From Sphingomonas sp. (lineage in GTDB: Bacteria > Pseudomonadota > Alphaproteobacteria > Sphingomonadales > Sphingomonadaceae): a DNA stretch of 64,000 bases. Shown piece after piece: positions 49,407 to 59,256 of this stretch. Made by a program: the position numbers and the translations under genes. Location of the stretch: positions 36,529 through 100,528 of the forward strand of contig NZ_JAIERS010000004.1 in NCBI RefSeq assembly GCF_019746665.1, given 5' to 3'. The notes beneath the pieces were generated by a model. The model saw only the letters and a list, made by a program, of their open reading frames with translations. It had not been told where the DNA came from and ran no database searches. How positions within the stretch are numbered: the first letter of the stretch is position 1; each line of letters begins with the position of its first letter.

Positions 49407-52151
49407 ATGTCGAGGTCGTTCGAACTGGCGAGTCTGCTGCTCGTTTCGTCGGCACTGGTGTCACCTTCGGTCGCCCGCGCGCAGAGCACGCCGGCCGCGA
49501 GTCAGAGCGGCCCCGCGACCCCGGCGCCCGCCCAGACGGGCACCGCGCAGCCGGGCGACCAAGCCGCCCCGGATGCCGCCCAGGCGCCCGCCGAGCCCGC
49601 CGCCGAGCCGGTGCCCGAGGTTTCGGTCCCCGGCGGCGAAGTCGTCGTCACCGGGCGGCGCGGGCGCACCAACGTGCTGCGTTCGAGCACCCAGGCGCTG
49701 TCGCTGCTGTCGAGCGAGGACATCGCCCGTACCGGTGAGGGTGATATCGCCGGCGCCCTGTCGCGCGTCACGGGCCTGAGCGTCGTCGGCAACGGCTTCG
49801 TCTATGTCCGCGGTCTCGGCGACCGTTACTCGCTCGCGCTGCTCAACGGCCTGCCGCTGCCCAGCCCCGAACCGCTGCGCCGCGTGGTGCCGCTCGACAT
49901 TTTCCCGACCAACGTCATCGCCTCGTCGCTGGTCCAGAAGACCTATTCGACCAACTTCCCCGGCGAATATGGCGGCGGCGTCATCAACCTCACCACCAAG
50001 TCGGTGCCGAAGGAAGGTTTCTTCAGCATCGACGCGGGCATCGGCGCCGACACGGTGACGACCGGCCAGCTCGGCTATACCTATTTCGGCACCGCGAGCG
50101 ACTGGACCGGCTTCGGCAATGGCGGCCGCCTGCCGCCGCCGGCGCTGCAGAACTATTTCAACAACGGCGTCCGGCTCAGCCAGCTGCCGTTCGCGCAGAA
50201 TATCGAGATCGCCTCGCAGCTGATCAACGGTCGCAACGCGGTCGTCCAGCGCAACGGCGCGCTGCCGCCCAATTGGTCGCTCGGCTTTTCGGGCGGCAAG
50301 TCGTGGGACATCGGCGACACCACGCTCGGCGTGATCGCGGCGTTCGGCTATAGCAACAAGTGGCGCACGCGCGACAACACCCAGCAGCTGGCGAGCTCGG
50401 GCGATCTCAGCCAGTTCGCGGAGAATTTCCGCCGCGTCATCACCGACAACCGGCTGGTGGTCGATGGCCTGATCGGGGTGAACCTCGACATCGGCGAGCA
50501 GAAGCTGCGCTGGACCACGCTCTATATCCGCGACACGCTGAAGCAGGCGCGGCTCGGCGAGGGCACCCGCCCCGCCCAGCAGCCCGATCTCATCTTCCGC
50601 GATCAGGACACCGCCTGGTACGAGCGCCAGCTGCTCGACACCCAGCTGGTCGGCGAGTTCAAGATCGGCGATCTGTGGCGGGTCGAACTGCGCGGCTCGT
50701 TCGCCAATTCGCGCCGCAACGCGCCGGCGGAGCTGAATTTCGAATATTCGCGCAACACCAACAACCCGATCGTCGATTTCCGCAACGTCTTCCTGAACCA
50801 GTTGAACAACCAGAATGGGAGCGCGACGATCGCCTATTCGCAGCTGCGCGAAAATCTGTACGCGGCGGGCGTCGACGTTACCTACAAGCCGCAGGACAAT
50901 CTGACCGCGTCGTTCGGCTACAGCTTCAACGACACGGGCCGCACCACCGAACGGCGCGATTTCCGTTATAACGGCCTTAACCTGCCGCTCGGCGTCGGCG
51001 CGTTGCGCCCCGATCTGCTGCTGAGCCCGGCGCCGGTGCGCGCGTTCGGCATCTTCCTCGAAGACCTGACCGAAGGCGGCAACGCGCTGTTCGGCGCGGG
51101 GCTCACCACCCATGCGAGCTATGGCCGGCTCCAGCTCGATCTGTTCGACAAGCTGAACCTCGACGTGGGGTTCCGCTATGAAAATGGCAGCCAGTTCACC
51201 CGCGCGATCCCGGTGTTCACCACGGGCGGCGGGATCGGCATTCCGCAGACGCGGATCGACCGTGATTACTGGCTGCCCGCGGTGACGCTCACCTACAAGC
51301 TCAACCCGCAAATGCAGTTCCGGATCAGCGGATCGAAGACGATCGCGCGGCCCCAGTTCCGCGAGCTGATCTTCCAACCCTATTACGATCCCGAATATAA
51401 CCGCACCTATCGCGGCAACCCGCTGATCAACGACAGCCAGCTCTATAATGCCGAGGCGCGCTACGAGTGGTATTTCGCGCGCGATCAGCGCTTCACGCTC
51501 GCCGGCTTCTACAAGCGGATCGAAAATCCGATCGAGCCGTTCGTCTCGCTGCTCAGCGATAACGACTATGTCGTCAGCTTCGCCAACGCCCCGCGCGCGC
51601 AGCTCTACGGGGTCGAAGTCGAGACTCAGAAGTACTTCAACCTCGACGGGCTGTTCGGCAATTCGGCGTTCTTCGGATCGCGCCGCGCGGTGGTGATCGC
51701 GAACTACACCTATACCAGTTCGGAAATTCAGGTCGGCGCCAACGATCCGGCGCAGGTGTTCCCGCTCAACATCACCCGGGCGACCCAGCTGTTCCGCAAC
51801 GGCGTGCCGCTCACCGGCCAGTCGGACCATCTCGCCAATCTCGAGATCGGGCTGGAGCAGAAGGACGGGCTCTCGCAGCAGACCATCCTGTTCAACTATG
51901 CCAGCCGCCGGGTGACGCAGCGTGGCGGGCCGAACCAGCCCGATGTCTATGAAACCCCCGGCATCCGGCTCGATTTCGTGGCGCGCCAGGGCATCAAGCT
52001 GGCGGGCGTGATGACCGAGCTGAAGTTCGAGGCGCGCAACATCACCGGCACCATCTTCCGCGAGTTGCAGGAGAACGGCCCGAACCGCATCTTCTTCAAC
52101 CGCTATAACCAGGGCACGCAGCTGAATCTGTCGCTGGGCGTGAAGTTCTAA
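49407..52151 (+). CDS. TonB-dependent outer-membrane receptor
   Basis: 914 residues from ATG 49407 (GGGGG site; a TTG two codons earlier is unlikely). Signal peptide to about residue 26 (ARAQ), Ala/Pro-rich linker, TonB box EVVVTGRR near residues 75-82, plug domain with SRVTGLSVVGNGFVYVRGLGDRYS and GEYGGGVINLTTKS, and a barrel of many aromatic strands ending LNLSLGVKF. Its ligand is not shown by the sequence. Pairing with the lipoprotein suggests they act together. Confidence 0.9.
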   Translation: MSRSFELASLLLVSSALVSPSVARAQSTPAASQSGPATPAPAQTGTAQPGDQAAPDAAQAPAEPAAEPVPEVSVPGGEVVVTGRRGRTNVLRSSTQALSLLSSEDIARTGEGDIAGALSRVTGLSVVGNGFVYVRGLGDRYSLALLNGLPLPSPEPLRRVVPLDIFPTNVIASSLVQKTYSTNFPGEYGGGVINLTTKSVPKEGFFSIDAGIGADTVTTGQLGYTYFGTASDWTGFGNGGRLPPPALQNYFNNGVRLSQLPFAQNIEIASQLINGRNAVVQRNGALPPNWSLGFSGGKSWDIGDTTLGVIAAFGYSNKWRTRDNTQQLASSGDLSQFAENFRRVITDNRLVVDGLIGVNLDIGEQKLRWTTLYIRDTLKQARLGEGTRPAQQPDLIFRDQDTAWYERQLLDTQLVGEFKIGDLWRVELRGSFANSRRNAPAELNFEYSRNTNNPIVDFRNVFLNQLNNQNGSATIAYSQLRENLYAAGVDVTYKPQDNLTASFGYSFNDTGRTTERRDFRYNGLNLPLGVGALRPDLLLSPAPVRAFGIFLEDLTEGGNALFGAGLTTHASYGRLQLDLFDKLNLDVGFRYENGSQFTRAIPVFTTGGGIGIPQTRIDRDYWLPAVTLTYKLNPQMQFRISGSKTIARPQFRELIFQPYYDPEYNRTYRGNPLINDSQLYNAEARYEWYFARDQRFTLAGFYKRIENPIEPFVSLLSDNDYVVSFANAPRAQLYGVEVETQKYFNLDGLFGNSAFFGSRRAVVIANYTYTSSEIQVGANDPAQVFPLNITRATQLFRNGVPLTGQSDHLANLEIGLEQKDGLSQQTILFNYASRRVTQRGGPNQPDVYETPGIRLDFVARQGIKLAGVMTELKFEARNITGTIFRELQENGPNRIFFNRYNQGTQLNLSLGVKF

Positions 52152-52168
52152 ACGGCAGCGGGCCACAA

Positions 52169-52203
52169 CCGCCGTCCCTTGAAAGAGGTGCGGCGGCTTT
52201 TTT
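52169..52203 (+). terminator. Intrinsic terminator after the TonB receptor
   Basis: CCGCCG at 52169-52174 pairs with CGGCGG at 52191-52196, followed by CTTTTTTG at 52197-52204. The loop is 16 nt. Confidence 0.65.
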
Positions 52204-52209
52204 GTTTTC

Positions 52210-52644
52210 GGAAACTAAGCCCAAGTCGCTGGGACCAATGCTGCGCAGTGATTTGGCTTGATTGGTCAAGATCGTCACAAAAAGCTTTCAATCGACGCCG
52301 ATTTCATGAACCGGCCAACGTTACCGGCCGCGGCAAGAACGGTCTCATGGATAATGCCAAAGCCGTAGCGAGCGACTGCATTTGCGCTTTAGCGGCAGCA
52401 ATTATAGCCTCGTCCCATACGGCCGAAGCTGGCCTTGACAAGCTTGCTCGCACTGGCGGCGCGCTTGGGTGGTGCCCACGGGGGATTGATGCCACCAAGG
52501 CCGGCTTCGATGCCGGAGGCGCGGGGGGGCGAACGGCGGCCACGGCGCCAGCGCGCCCGTAACTGTGGATTGGTCCGTTGACTTGCTTGTGCAAGCCGCC
52601 GACACGTCGCCACGCGCCTTGATCTGGGGAAAGAATGTTTCCCA
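52210..52644. other. 435-bp stretch without a supported gene
   Basis: Reading frames of 100-127 codons exist on both strands, but none has a ribosome site, family motif or normal composition. The AT content is higher than in the neighbours. On the minus strand there is a fragment NPPWAPPKRAASASKL in a short frame that could be debris of an old gene, but I cannot identify it. Confidence 0.4.
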
Positions 52645-53022
52645 ATGGCAATGAACTGGCTTCGATTTTTGAGCGATCGGTTCAGGAAGCCCAAGCGGCT
52701 TCATCCCGAAAGCCTATGGCATGTCGCAGCCGACGCATACGGTTTTCGCGCGACCGATCAAACCGGCAAGACAATGGTCGCCCCCCGCGAGAATCTGGCC
52801 GCAATCGTCATTGAAACCAATGATAGCGGACCTTGGGGCGCGGATCTGTGGTGGCTGCTTTACGGTGTGGAAGGGAAACTCATCTGCGGCTTCCCTGAAG
52901 GTGCAACAGGCGAGGAAAGCGTTGTGCACGAGCTTCAGTCTTTATCTGGTTTCGACAATGTTGAGATGACCAAGGCGATGGGGTGCACATCGAACGCGAC
53001 GTTCATCGTCTGGCGCCGATGA
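52645..53022 (+). CDS. Unknown small cytoplasmic protein (125 residues)
   Basis: A basic N-terminus (MAMNWLRFLSDRFRKPKR) is followed by an acidic core with the pattern DLWWLLYGVEGKLICGFPEG and ELQSLSGFDNVEMTKAM. The WWLLYG, GATGEE and GFDN parts look like a small widespread family of unknown function whose genes often lie alone. Lower GC than neighbours. No signal peptide. The ATG pair at 52645 and 52651 leaves the exact start open. Not assigned a role. Confidence 0.6.
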   Translation: MAMNWLRFLSDRFRKPKRLHPESLWHVAADAYGFRATDQTGKTMVAPRENLAAIVIETNDSGPWGADLWWLLYGVEGKLICGFPEGATGEESVVHELQSLSGFDNVEMTKAMGCTSNATFIVWRR

Positions 53023-53189
53023 CGCGCGCTTCCCGCCCCTTGCGGGCCGGTCGGCGACGAAGCCGAAAGCGGCGGAAAAGCCACCCCGCCTAGCGCGATT
53101 TCGAGGCAGGCGATCAACGGCCGGCTCGGAAATGCCCTTGAACCATCTTGTTGGGGCAATGATCCGACGCGATGGGATCGCGAACCGCG

Positions 53190-53693
53190 CTAGTGCCGAA
53201 CGCGGATGTCGGTGGCCCAGATGCGCCAGTCACGCTTGGCCGGATCGGGGTCGTTCGGGTCGGCCGAGCGCCGCAGCATCACGAACCCTTCGCGCTCGGC
53301 GGTCGCGCCGGTGCCGCGCTGTTTCACGAACGCGCTTGCCGAGACGAGCACGAACTGGGTGCCATCGCGCACCGTCACCGCGGTCGCGCGGCCGACGCTG
53401 GGCTCATATTCGGCATAAGGGGCGAAGCTCGCCTTGAATTCAGCGAGCGAAGGGGCGGCACTGTGGCCGCCCTCGGTCCACATCGCATAGGCGGCGGCGT
53501 AATCGCCCGCCTTGATCGCCTTGAAATAGGTCTGCACCGCCGCCATCGCCGCGCGCGCGTCGGGTGAATTCGGCGCGGCGGGACCGCGCATTCCGGCGGC
53601 GGTCGCGGTCGGGCTTGGGGCGGGCTTGGGCGCGGCAGCGTTCTGGCCGCAACTCGCCAGCCCCAACGCCGCGACAATCAGCGCATGACGCAC
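53190..53693 (-). CDS. Small lipoprotein of unknown function
   Basis: 167 residues from GTG 53693, preceded by GGGGGA. Lipobox LASC with Cys15. A Pro/Ala-rich linker is followed by an NTF2-like domain (AAVQTYFKAIKAGDYAAAYAMWTEGG near 53-78). Such domains in envelope lipoproteins are common and of mostly unknown role. Located 112 bp from tRNA-Val on the same strand, with a terminator in between. Confidence 0.7.
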   Translation of the reverse strand: MRHALIVAALGLASCGQNAAAPKPAPSPTATAAGMRGPAAPNSPDARAAMAAVQTYFKAIKAGDYAAAYAMWTEGGHSAAPSLAEFKASFAPYAEYEPSVGRATAVTVRDGTQFVLVSASAFVKQRGTGATAEREGFVMLRRSADPNDPDPAKRDWRIWATDIRVRH

Positions 53694-53774
53694 GTCTTTT
53701 TCCCCCGTGAATTGCTCGCGCCTCCCTTGCCCCAGCCGCCAGCCCCAGGCAACCGGGGTTGCCCCAAAAGCAAA

Positions 53775-53800
53775 CGCCCCGGCCGTTGCGGGCCGGGGCG
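53775..53800 (-). terminator. Intrinsic terminator after tRNA-Val
   Basis: CGCCCCGGCC (53775-53784) and GGCCGGGGCG (53791-53800) form a perfect 10-bp stem with a 6-nt loop; on the minus strand TTTGCTTTT follows. Confidence 0.8.
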
Positions 53801-53804
53801 ATGA

Positions 53805-53879
53805 TGGTGGGCGCGGCTGGGATTGAACCAGCGACCCCTGCGGTGTGAACACAGTGCTCTACCACTGAGCTACGCGCCC
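53805..53879 (-). tRNA. tRNA-Val (anticodon CAC)
   Basis: Minus-strand cloverleaf: acceptor GGGCGCG/CGCGCCC, D-arm GCTC AGTGGTA GAGC, anticodon stem CTGTG/CGCAG (one G-T) with loop TTCACAC, T-arm CTGGTTCAATCCCAG, A73, and CCA encoded at 53805-53807. Confidence 0.96.
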
Positions 53880-53953
53880 GAAATTCGGGAGAAGCGGCAA
53901 GGCGCCGCCTCGCGGAGCGCCTCCCTACGGAGCGCGCTCCCTTTTGTCCAGCC

Positions 53954-54226
53954 TTAGTTGACCGAGTCCTTCAGCAGCTTGCCCGGCTTGAACTTGGGCT
54001 GCGCCGAAGCCTTGATCGTCATCGGCTCGCCGGTGCGCGGGTTGCGCCCGGTCGAGGCCTTGCGCTTGCTCACCGAGAAGGTGCCGAAGCCGACCAGCCG
54101 GACTTCCTCTCCCTTGGTAAGCGCGCCGGTGATGCTGCCGAACACCGCCTCTACCGCCTTGGAAGCATCGCCCTTGCTAAGGCCCGAGGCCTCGGCCACC
54201 TCCCCAATCAATTCCTGCTTGTTCAT
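53954..54226 (-). CDS. hupB: DNA-binding protein HU
   Basis: 90 residues, the standard size. MNKQELIGEVAEASGLSKGDASKAVEAVF at the N-terminus, GEEVRLVGFGTFSVSKRKASTGRNPRTGEPM as the DNA-binding arm. Bends and packs DNA. Monocistronic on the minus strand; a promoter is at 54293-54321. Confidence 0.96.
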   Translation of the reverse strand: MNKQELIGEVAEASGLSKGDASKAVEAVFGSITGALTKGEEVRLVGFGTFSVSKRKASTGRNPRTGEPMTIKASAQPKFKPGKLLKDSVN

Positions 54227-54292
54227 CCCTTTTGAACCCCCGTCCGGTGTATCGCGGCCTGGCCTGCGTGACTCGCGCCAGGCTGGACGGCC

Positions 54293-54321
54293 AATAAGGC
54301 GGTTTGCCCAGTGTTAGTCAA
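54293..54321 (-). promoter_or_regulatory. Promoter of hupB
   Basis: On the minus strand TTGACT (plus 54316-54321) and CTTATT (plus 54293-54298) have a 17-bp spacer, 67 bp before the start codon. The -10 is only a moderate match. Confidence 0.4.
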
Positions 54322-54420
54322 AACAAAAACGTCACAATCCGTCGCGAAACGGTCATTTCGCTGGTAACATGATTGGCCGGCGGAAGCCGATATAGCCTGC
54401 TCCCGCCGTCCGATGCCAAA

Positions 54421-56832
54421 TTAGTGCGGAATTTCGGCCGCCGGCAACACGCCCGAGGGCGGCAGCGCGGCCAATTCGTCGGCCTCGGTCCAATCGATCG
54501 CGGCGAGCGGCGCGGTGAGCGCGAGCCGCAGCGCCTCGTCGACGTGCCGGATCGGGACGATCTCCAGCCCCTCGCGGATATTCGCCGGGATTTCGGTGAG
54601 ATCCTTCTGATTCTCCTCGGGGATCAGCACCGTCTTGATCCCGCCGCGAAGCGCCGCGAGCAGCTTTTCCTTCAGCCCGCCGATCGGCAGCACGCGGCCG
54701 CGCAGCGTCACCTCGCCGGTCATCGCCACGTCGCGCCGCACCGGCACGCCGGTCAGCGTCGAGACGATCGAGGTGACCAGCCCGATCCCCGCCGAAGGGC
54801 CATCCTTGGGCACCGCGCCTTCGGGCAAGTGGATATGGATGTCCTTGCGCGCGAACAGGCTGGGCTTGATGCCATAGGTCGGCGCCCGCGCCTTGACAAA
54901 GCTGAGCGCGGCCTCGACCGACTCCTTCATCACGTCGCCCAGCTTGCCGGTGGTCTTGATTCCGCCCTTGCCGGCGACCGTCACGCTTTCGATCGTCAGG
55001 AGTTCGCCGCCCACCTCGGTCCAGGCGAGGCCGGTGACGGCACCGATCTGATGCTCCTCCTCGCTCATCCCGAAGCGATATTTGCGCACGCCGGCGAAGT
55101 CGGGAAGGTTATCGGGCGCGATCGTCACCGTCTCGGCCTTGCCCTCCAGGATGCGGCGGAGCGCCTTGCGCACGAGCTTGGCGATCTCGCGCTCCAGCGT
55201 GCGGACGCCGGCCTCGCGGGTGTAATAACGGATCAGGTCGCGCAGACCTTCATTGGTGAGGGTGAACTCGCCATCCTTCAGCCCGTGCGCCTCGATCTGC
55301 TTGGGCACCAGATGGCGCTCGGCGATCTCGACCTTCTCATCCTCGGTATAGCCCTCCAGCCGGATGATCTCCATCCGGTCGAGCAAGGGCTGCGGCAGGT
55401 TGAGCGTGTTGGCGGTGGTGACGAACATCACGTCCGACAGGTCGATGTCGATCTCGAGATAATGGTCCTGGAACTTGTTGTTCTGTTCGGGATCGAGCAC
55501 CTCGAGCAGCGCCGAGGCGGGATCGCCGCGGAAATCCTGGCCAAGCTTGTCGATCTCATCGAGCAGGAACAGCGGGTTGCTGGCGCCGGCCTTGCGCAGG
55601 TTGGACACGATCTTGCCCGGCAGCGAGCCGATATAGGTACGCCGGTGGCCGCGAATCTCGGCCTCGTCGCGCACGCCGCCCAATGACTGGCGCACGAACT
55701 CGCGCCCGGTCGCCTTGGCGATCGACTTGCCAAGGCTGGTCTTGCCCACGCCCGGCGGGCCGACGAGGCACAGGATCGGCCCCTTCAGCTTGTTGGTGCG
55801 CGCCTGGACCGCGAGATATTCGATGATCCGGTCCTTCACCTTTTCCAGCGCATAGTGATCCTGATCGAGGATCGCCTGCGCGGAGGCGATGTCGCGCTTC
55901 AGCTTCGATTTCTTGCCCCAGGGCAGCCCCAGCAGCACGTCGAGATAGTTGCGCACCACCGTCGCCTCGGCGGACATCGGCGCCATCGTCTTCAGCTTCT
56001 TCAGCTCGCCCTGCGCCTTGGCGCGCGCTTCCTTGGAAAGCTTCAGCGTCGCGATCTTCTGGGTGAGTTCGGCGATCTCGTCGCCCTCGCCATCCTCGCC
56101 CTCATTGCCCAGTTCGCGCTGGATCGCCTTCAGCTGTTCGTTGAGGTAATATTCGCGCTGGGTCTTCTCCATCTGGCGCTTCACGCGGCTGCGGATCTTC
56201 TTTTCGACCTGCAGCACGCCCAGCTCGCCTTCCATGAAGGCGAACACCATCTCCAGCCGCTTCTGCGGGTCGCGCTCCATCAGCAGCGCCTGCTTGTCGG
56301 CGACCTTCACCTGAATATTGGCGGCGACCGAATCCGCCAGCCGCGCCGCGTCCTCGATCTCGCGCAGCTGCACCGCGGTTTCGGGCGGCAGCTTGCGGTT
56401 GAGCTTGGCGTAATTCTCGAACTGATCGACCACCGAGCGCATCAGCGCGACCAGCTCGCGATCCTGCTCGGCCAGATCCTCCTCGCCAGCCGTCCCTTCG
56501 AGCATCTCGACCTCGGCCATCAGGTGGCCGGGCAGCACATCGAGCCGCTCCAGCCGCGCGCGCTGCTTGCCGGCGACGAGCACCCGCACCGTGCCATCGG
56601 GCAGCTTGAGCAGCTGCAACACATCGGCGGTGACGCCGACATCGTAGAGATCGTCGCGAACGGGATCGTCCTCGGCGGGATCGAGCTGGGCGACCAGGAA
56701 GATCTCCTTGCTGTCGGCCATCGCCGCCTCCAGCGCGGCGACCGACTTGTCGCGCCCCACGAACAACGGCACGATCATGTGCGGAAACACAACGATGTCG
56801 CGCAAGGGAAGAAGGGGATAAACGGTTTTCAT
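54421..56832 (-). CDS. lon: ATP-dependent protease Lon
   Basis: 803 residues from ATG 56832 (GGAG site). N-terminal substrate domain ([23 protein letters not shown]), coiled coil, AAA+ module with P-loop [20 protein letters not shown] and Walker [12 protein letters not shown], and serine-lysine protease domain with the catalytic motif [15 protein letters not shown] and Lys in [12 protein letters not shown]. Degrades misfolded and regulatory proteins. A sigma32-like promoter lies just upstream. Confidence 0.98.
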   Translation of the reverse strand: MKTVYPLLPLRDIVVFPHMIVPLFVGRDKSVAALEAAMADSKEIFLVAQLDPAEDDPVRDDLYDVGVTADVLQLLKLPDGTVRVLVAGKQRARLERLDVLPGHLMAEVEMLEGTAGEEDLAEQDRELVALMRSVVDQFENYAKLNRKLPPETAVQLREIEDAARLADSVAANIQVKVADKQALLMERDPQKRLEMVFAFMEGELGVLQVEKKIRSRVKRQMEKTQREYYLNEQLKAIQRELGNEGEDGEGDEIAELTQKIATLKLSKEARAKAQGELKKLKTMAPMSAEATVVRNYLDVLLGLPWGKKSKLKRDIASAQAILDQDHYALEKVKDRIIEYLAVQARTNKLKGPILCLVGPPGVGKTSLGKSIAKATGREFVRQSLGGVRDEAEIRGHRRTYIGSLPGKIVSNLRKAGASNPLFLLDEIDKLGQDFRGDPASALLEVLDPEQNNKFQDHYLEIDIDLSDVMFVTTANTLNLPQPLLDRMEIIRLEGYTEDEKVEIAERHLVPKQIEAHGLKDGEFTLTNEGLRDLIRYYTREAGVRTLEREIAKLVRKALRRILEGKAETVTIAPDNLPDFAGVRKYRFGMSEEEHQIGAVTGLAWTEVGGELLTIESVTVAGKGGIKTTGKLGDVMKESVEAALSFVKARAPTYGIKPSLFARKDIHIHLPEGAVPKDGPSAGIGLVTSIVSTLTGVPVRRDVAMTGEVTLRGRVLPIGGLKEKLLAALRGGIKTVLIPEENQKDLTEIPANIREGLEIVPIRHVDEALRLALTAPLAAIDWTEADELAALPPSGVLPAAEIPH

Positions 56833-56874
56833 GAATTCTCCGAACACGCCTTACCGGCGCGGCAATTTTTCAAC

Positions 56875-56902
56875 ATATGGGGCGTCGCGTAAAGCCATCA
56901 AC
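56875..56902 (-). promoter_or_regulatory. Sigma32-type heat-shock promoter of lon
   Basis: On the minus strand GTTGATG, 13 bp, CCCCATAT. The -10 is an exact match to CCCCATNT, and the -35 matches the TTGA core of CTTGAAA. It is 42 bp before lon. This agrees with the known heat-shock control of lon in Proteobacteria. Confidence 0.6.
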
Positions 56903-56929
56903 CTGTGCCGCTTGGTCGCCAGGGGGACA

Positions 56930-58618
56930 ATGGCGCCGGCGGGAGCACTGGCGCTCGCCGCCAACGCGCCGGCGCCGCAAAAGGGCCTGCCCCCGCTCAC
57001 CGCGCAAACCGCGCGATCGGGCGGCCCGGTCGATCCGCTGCAGGCAGCGCTCAATTTCGACGCGGTCGACCTTCAGATAGAGGTGTTTCCCGATCGCCAG
57101 GCGATCGCCGGCACCGCCACGCTCAGCTTCACCGCGCGCGCGCCGCTCGACACGCTGTTGCTCGATCTCGATCGCAATTTGCCGGTGCGCACCATCAGCA
57201 TCGGCAACACCGCGCTGCGGCCCTCCGCCTGGAGCAATCCCGAAGGGCGGCTGCGCATCACCCTGCCCCGCCCGGTCGCCGCGGGCGAGCGCATCGTCGC
57301 GCGCATCCGCTACGCCGGCACGCCGCATGTCGCCGTGAACGCGCCGTGGGACGATGGCTTCGTGTGGAGCAAGACGCGCGACGGCAAGCCATGGATCGCC
57401 AGCACGCAGGAAGGCTATGGCTGCGATTTGTTCTGGCCGTGCCTGGATTTCCCCATGGGCGAGCCGGCGGTCGCCGATCTCCACATCACCGTCCCGCGCG
57501 GGCTGGTCGCGCCGGCGGGGGGCGTCTTGATCGGGCGCGAGGCGCTGCCGCGGGGCCGAACGAGCTGGCATTGGCGCATCAAACATCCCAACACCTATGC
57601 TCTAGCGTTGACGGTTGGGCCTTATGAGCTGCTGAGCGACAGCTACCACAGCCGCTACGGCAACTCGATCCGCTTAAACTACTGGTACTTACCGCCAGCG
57701 CGAGAGAAAGCGCGCGCGCTGTTCGCCGAGTTCGCCCCGACGCTCGACTTCTTCGAGCAAATAATCGGCCCCTATCCCTTCGCGGAGGAAAAATTGGGCG
57801 TCGTCGAGAGCCCGTATCTGGGCATGGAGCATCAAACAATCAACGCCTACGGTAATAATTATAAAAAGGCGCCGGAGGGGTTCGATTGGCTGTTTCAACA
57901 TGAATTATCGCATGAATGGTTCGGCAATCAGCTAACCGCCGGCGATTGGGACGATTATTGGCTGCACGAAGGCTTCGCGCAATTCATGCAGCCGCTCTAT
58001 GGCGAATGGCGGGAGGGTCGGGCGCGGTACGCCGCGATGATGGACGTTTATCGCAATCGGATCGAAAATCGCAGCCCGCTCGTCAGCGGGCGCGCGCGCA
58101 CCGAGGAGGAGGTTTACGAAAGCGGCGCGGGCGGCCCGGGCACCGACATTTATTACAAGGGCGCCTGGGTGCTCCACACGCTGCGCGGCCTGATCGGCGA
58201 CAAGGCCTTTTTCGCGAGCGTGCGCCGGCTGGTCTATGGCCGCGCCGATCCCGCGCCCGGCAATTTCGCCCCGCGCTATGGCTCGACCGCCGAATTCGAG
58301 GCGCTGGTGAAGGCCGAAAGCGGGCAGGATCTCGGCTGGTTCTTCGACGCCTATCTGCGCCGCGCCGCGCTCCCCGAGCTGGTCAGCACGCCCGAGCCCG
58401 GCGGGCTGAAGCTCGAATGGCGCGCCGGCGGCCCGTTCCCGATGCCGGTCGAGGCGCTGGTCGGCGGCGAGCGGGTGAGCGTGGCGATGCCGGATGGCGT
58501 GGGGCACCTGCCGGTGCCGCCGGGGGCGCATGTCGTGCTCGATCCCGACGCGCGGGTGCTGAAGCGGTCTATGGCGATCGAGGCTTATCAGGAGGGGCTG
58601 CGCGAGGCACAGCGCTGA
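56930..58618 (+). CDS. M1 family aminopeptidase-like metalloprotease
   Basis: 562 residues from ATG 56930 after an AGGGGG site; the frame is open 33 codons more upstream, so the exact start is uncertain. The zinc motif is HELSHEWFGNQLTAGDWDDYWLHEGF (HExxH with a distal Glu). The exopeptidase loop reads LGMEH rather than GAMEN. The N-terminal stretch looks weakly like a signal peptide. Divergent from lon, 97 bp apart. Confidence 0.85.
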   Translation: MAPAGALALAANAPAPQKGLPPLTAQTARSGGPVDPLQAALNFDAVDLQIEVFPDRQAIAGTATLSFTARAPLDTLLLDLDRNLPVRTISIGNTALRPSAWSNPEGRLRITLPRPVAAGERIVARIRYAGTPHVAVNAPWDDGFVWSKTRDGKPWIASTQEGYGCDLFWPCLDFPMGEPAVADLHITVPRGLVAPAGGVLIGREALPRGRTSWHWRIKHPNTYALALTVGPYELLSDSYHSRYGNSIRLNYWYLPPAREKARALFAEFAPTLDFFEQIIGPYPFAEEKLGVVESPYLGMEHQTINAYGNNYKKAPEGFDWLFQHELSHEWFGNQLTAGDWDDYWLHEGFAQFMQPLYGEWREGRARYAAMMDVYRNRIENRSPLVSGRARTEEEVYESGAGGPGTDIYYKGAWVLHTLRGLIGDKAFFASVRRLVYGRADPAPGNFAPRYGSTAEFEALVKAESGQDLGWFFDAYLRRAALPELVSTPEPGGLKLEWRAGGPFPMPVEALVGGERVSVAMPDGVGHLPVPPGAHVVLDPDARVLKRSMAIEAYQEGLREAQR

Positions 58619-58671
58619 CTTGCCGACGACCGGCAAAGGTGTATTGTATCACTAACACTGATGGAGTCCGC

Positions 58672-59256
58672 ATGTTCGCGTTACCGGTGGGATTGCCTGG
58701 CTTGATCGCGCTGGCGCTCGGCATCCTGGCCTTTTTCGCTTCCTTGTTCGTCGCCGGCCGCCGCCGCGCGGGGGAGCAAGGAAGCCGGCGCGACGGCGGT
58801 TCCTGGGGCTGGATCGCGCTGCAGGGTGTCGCGATCGGTTTCGCGGGGTTCGGGCCGATCCATGTCGCCCTCGCGCCCTTTTCGGCGGTCGCGCTGGCGC
58901 AAGCCACGGGCGTCGCGCTGCTGATCGGGGGCGCGGTGGCGCTGTTCGTCTGGGCTTCGCGAACGATGGGCGCGGAATGGGCGATCGTCGCGCGCACCCG
59001 CGCCGACGCCAGGCTGGTGACCGCCGGCCCCTTCGCTTATGTCCGCAACCCGATCTATGTCGCGCTCGGCCTGTTCATGCTGGCGATGGCGCTGGCCTAT
59101 GGCCATCCCGGGCAGCTGCTGCTGGCGGTGCCGCTCTATGCCTTCGCGACGTCGCGGCGCGTGCATAGCGAGGAGAAGCTGCTGCTCGCCGCTTTCGGGG
59201 CCGATTATGCCGATTATCGCGCGCGCGTGCCGCGCTTCGTGCCGCGGCTCGCCTGA
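58672..59256 (+). CDS. Isoprenylcysteine methyltransferase-like membrane protein
   Basis: 194 residues with four or five helices, ATG 58672 with a GGAG site 6 nt upstream. The PEMT/ICMT signature is LVTAGPFAYVRNPIYVALGLFMLAMALAYG, with EEKLLLAAFGADYADYRARVPRFVP at the end. Likely a SAM-dependent methyltransferase of lipids or small molecules. Its 3' end overlaps the next gene, on the other strand, by 43 nt. Confidence 0.8.
   Translation: MFALPVGLPGLIALALGILAFFASLFVAGRRRAGEQGSRRDGGSWGWIALQGVAIGFAGFGPIHVALAPFSAVALAQATGVALLIGGAVALFVWASRTMGAEWAIVARTRADARLVTAGPFAYVRNPIYVALGLFMLAMALAYGHPGQLLLAVPLYAFATSRRVHSEEKLLLAAFGADYADYRARVPRFVPRLA

Noticed and set aside
49461..52166. A 901-codon open frame antisense to the TonB receptor
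   Set aside because: It mirrors the receptor's codon pattern, has an Arg/Glu/Gln-rich low-quality sequence, and the sense frame has a signal peptide, TonB box and terminal Phe.
52304..52651. Minus-strand ORF of 115 codons in the low-GC patch
   Set aside because: No ribosome site, and composition and sequence look random (Pro/Ala rich); kept only as unexplained sequence.
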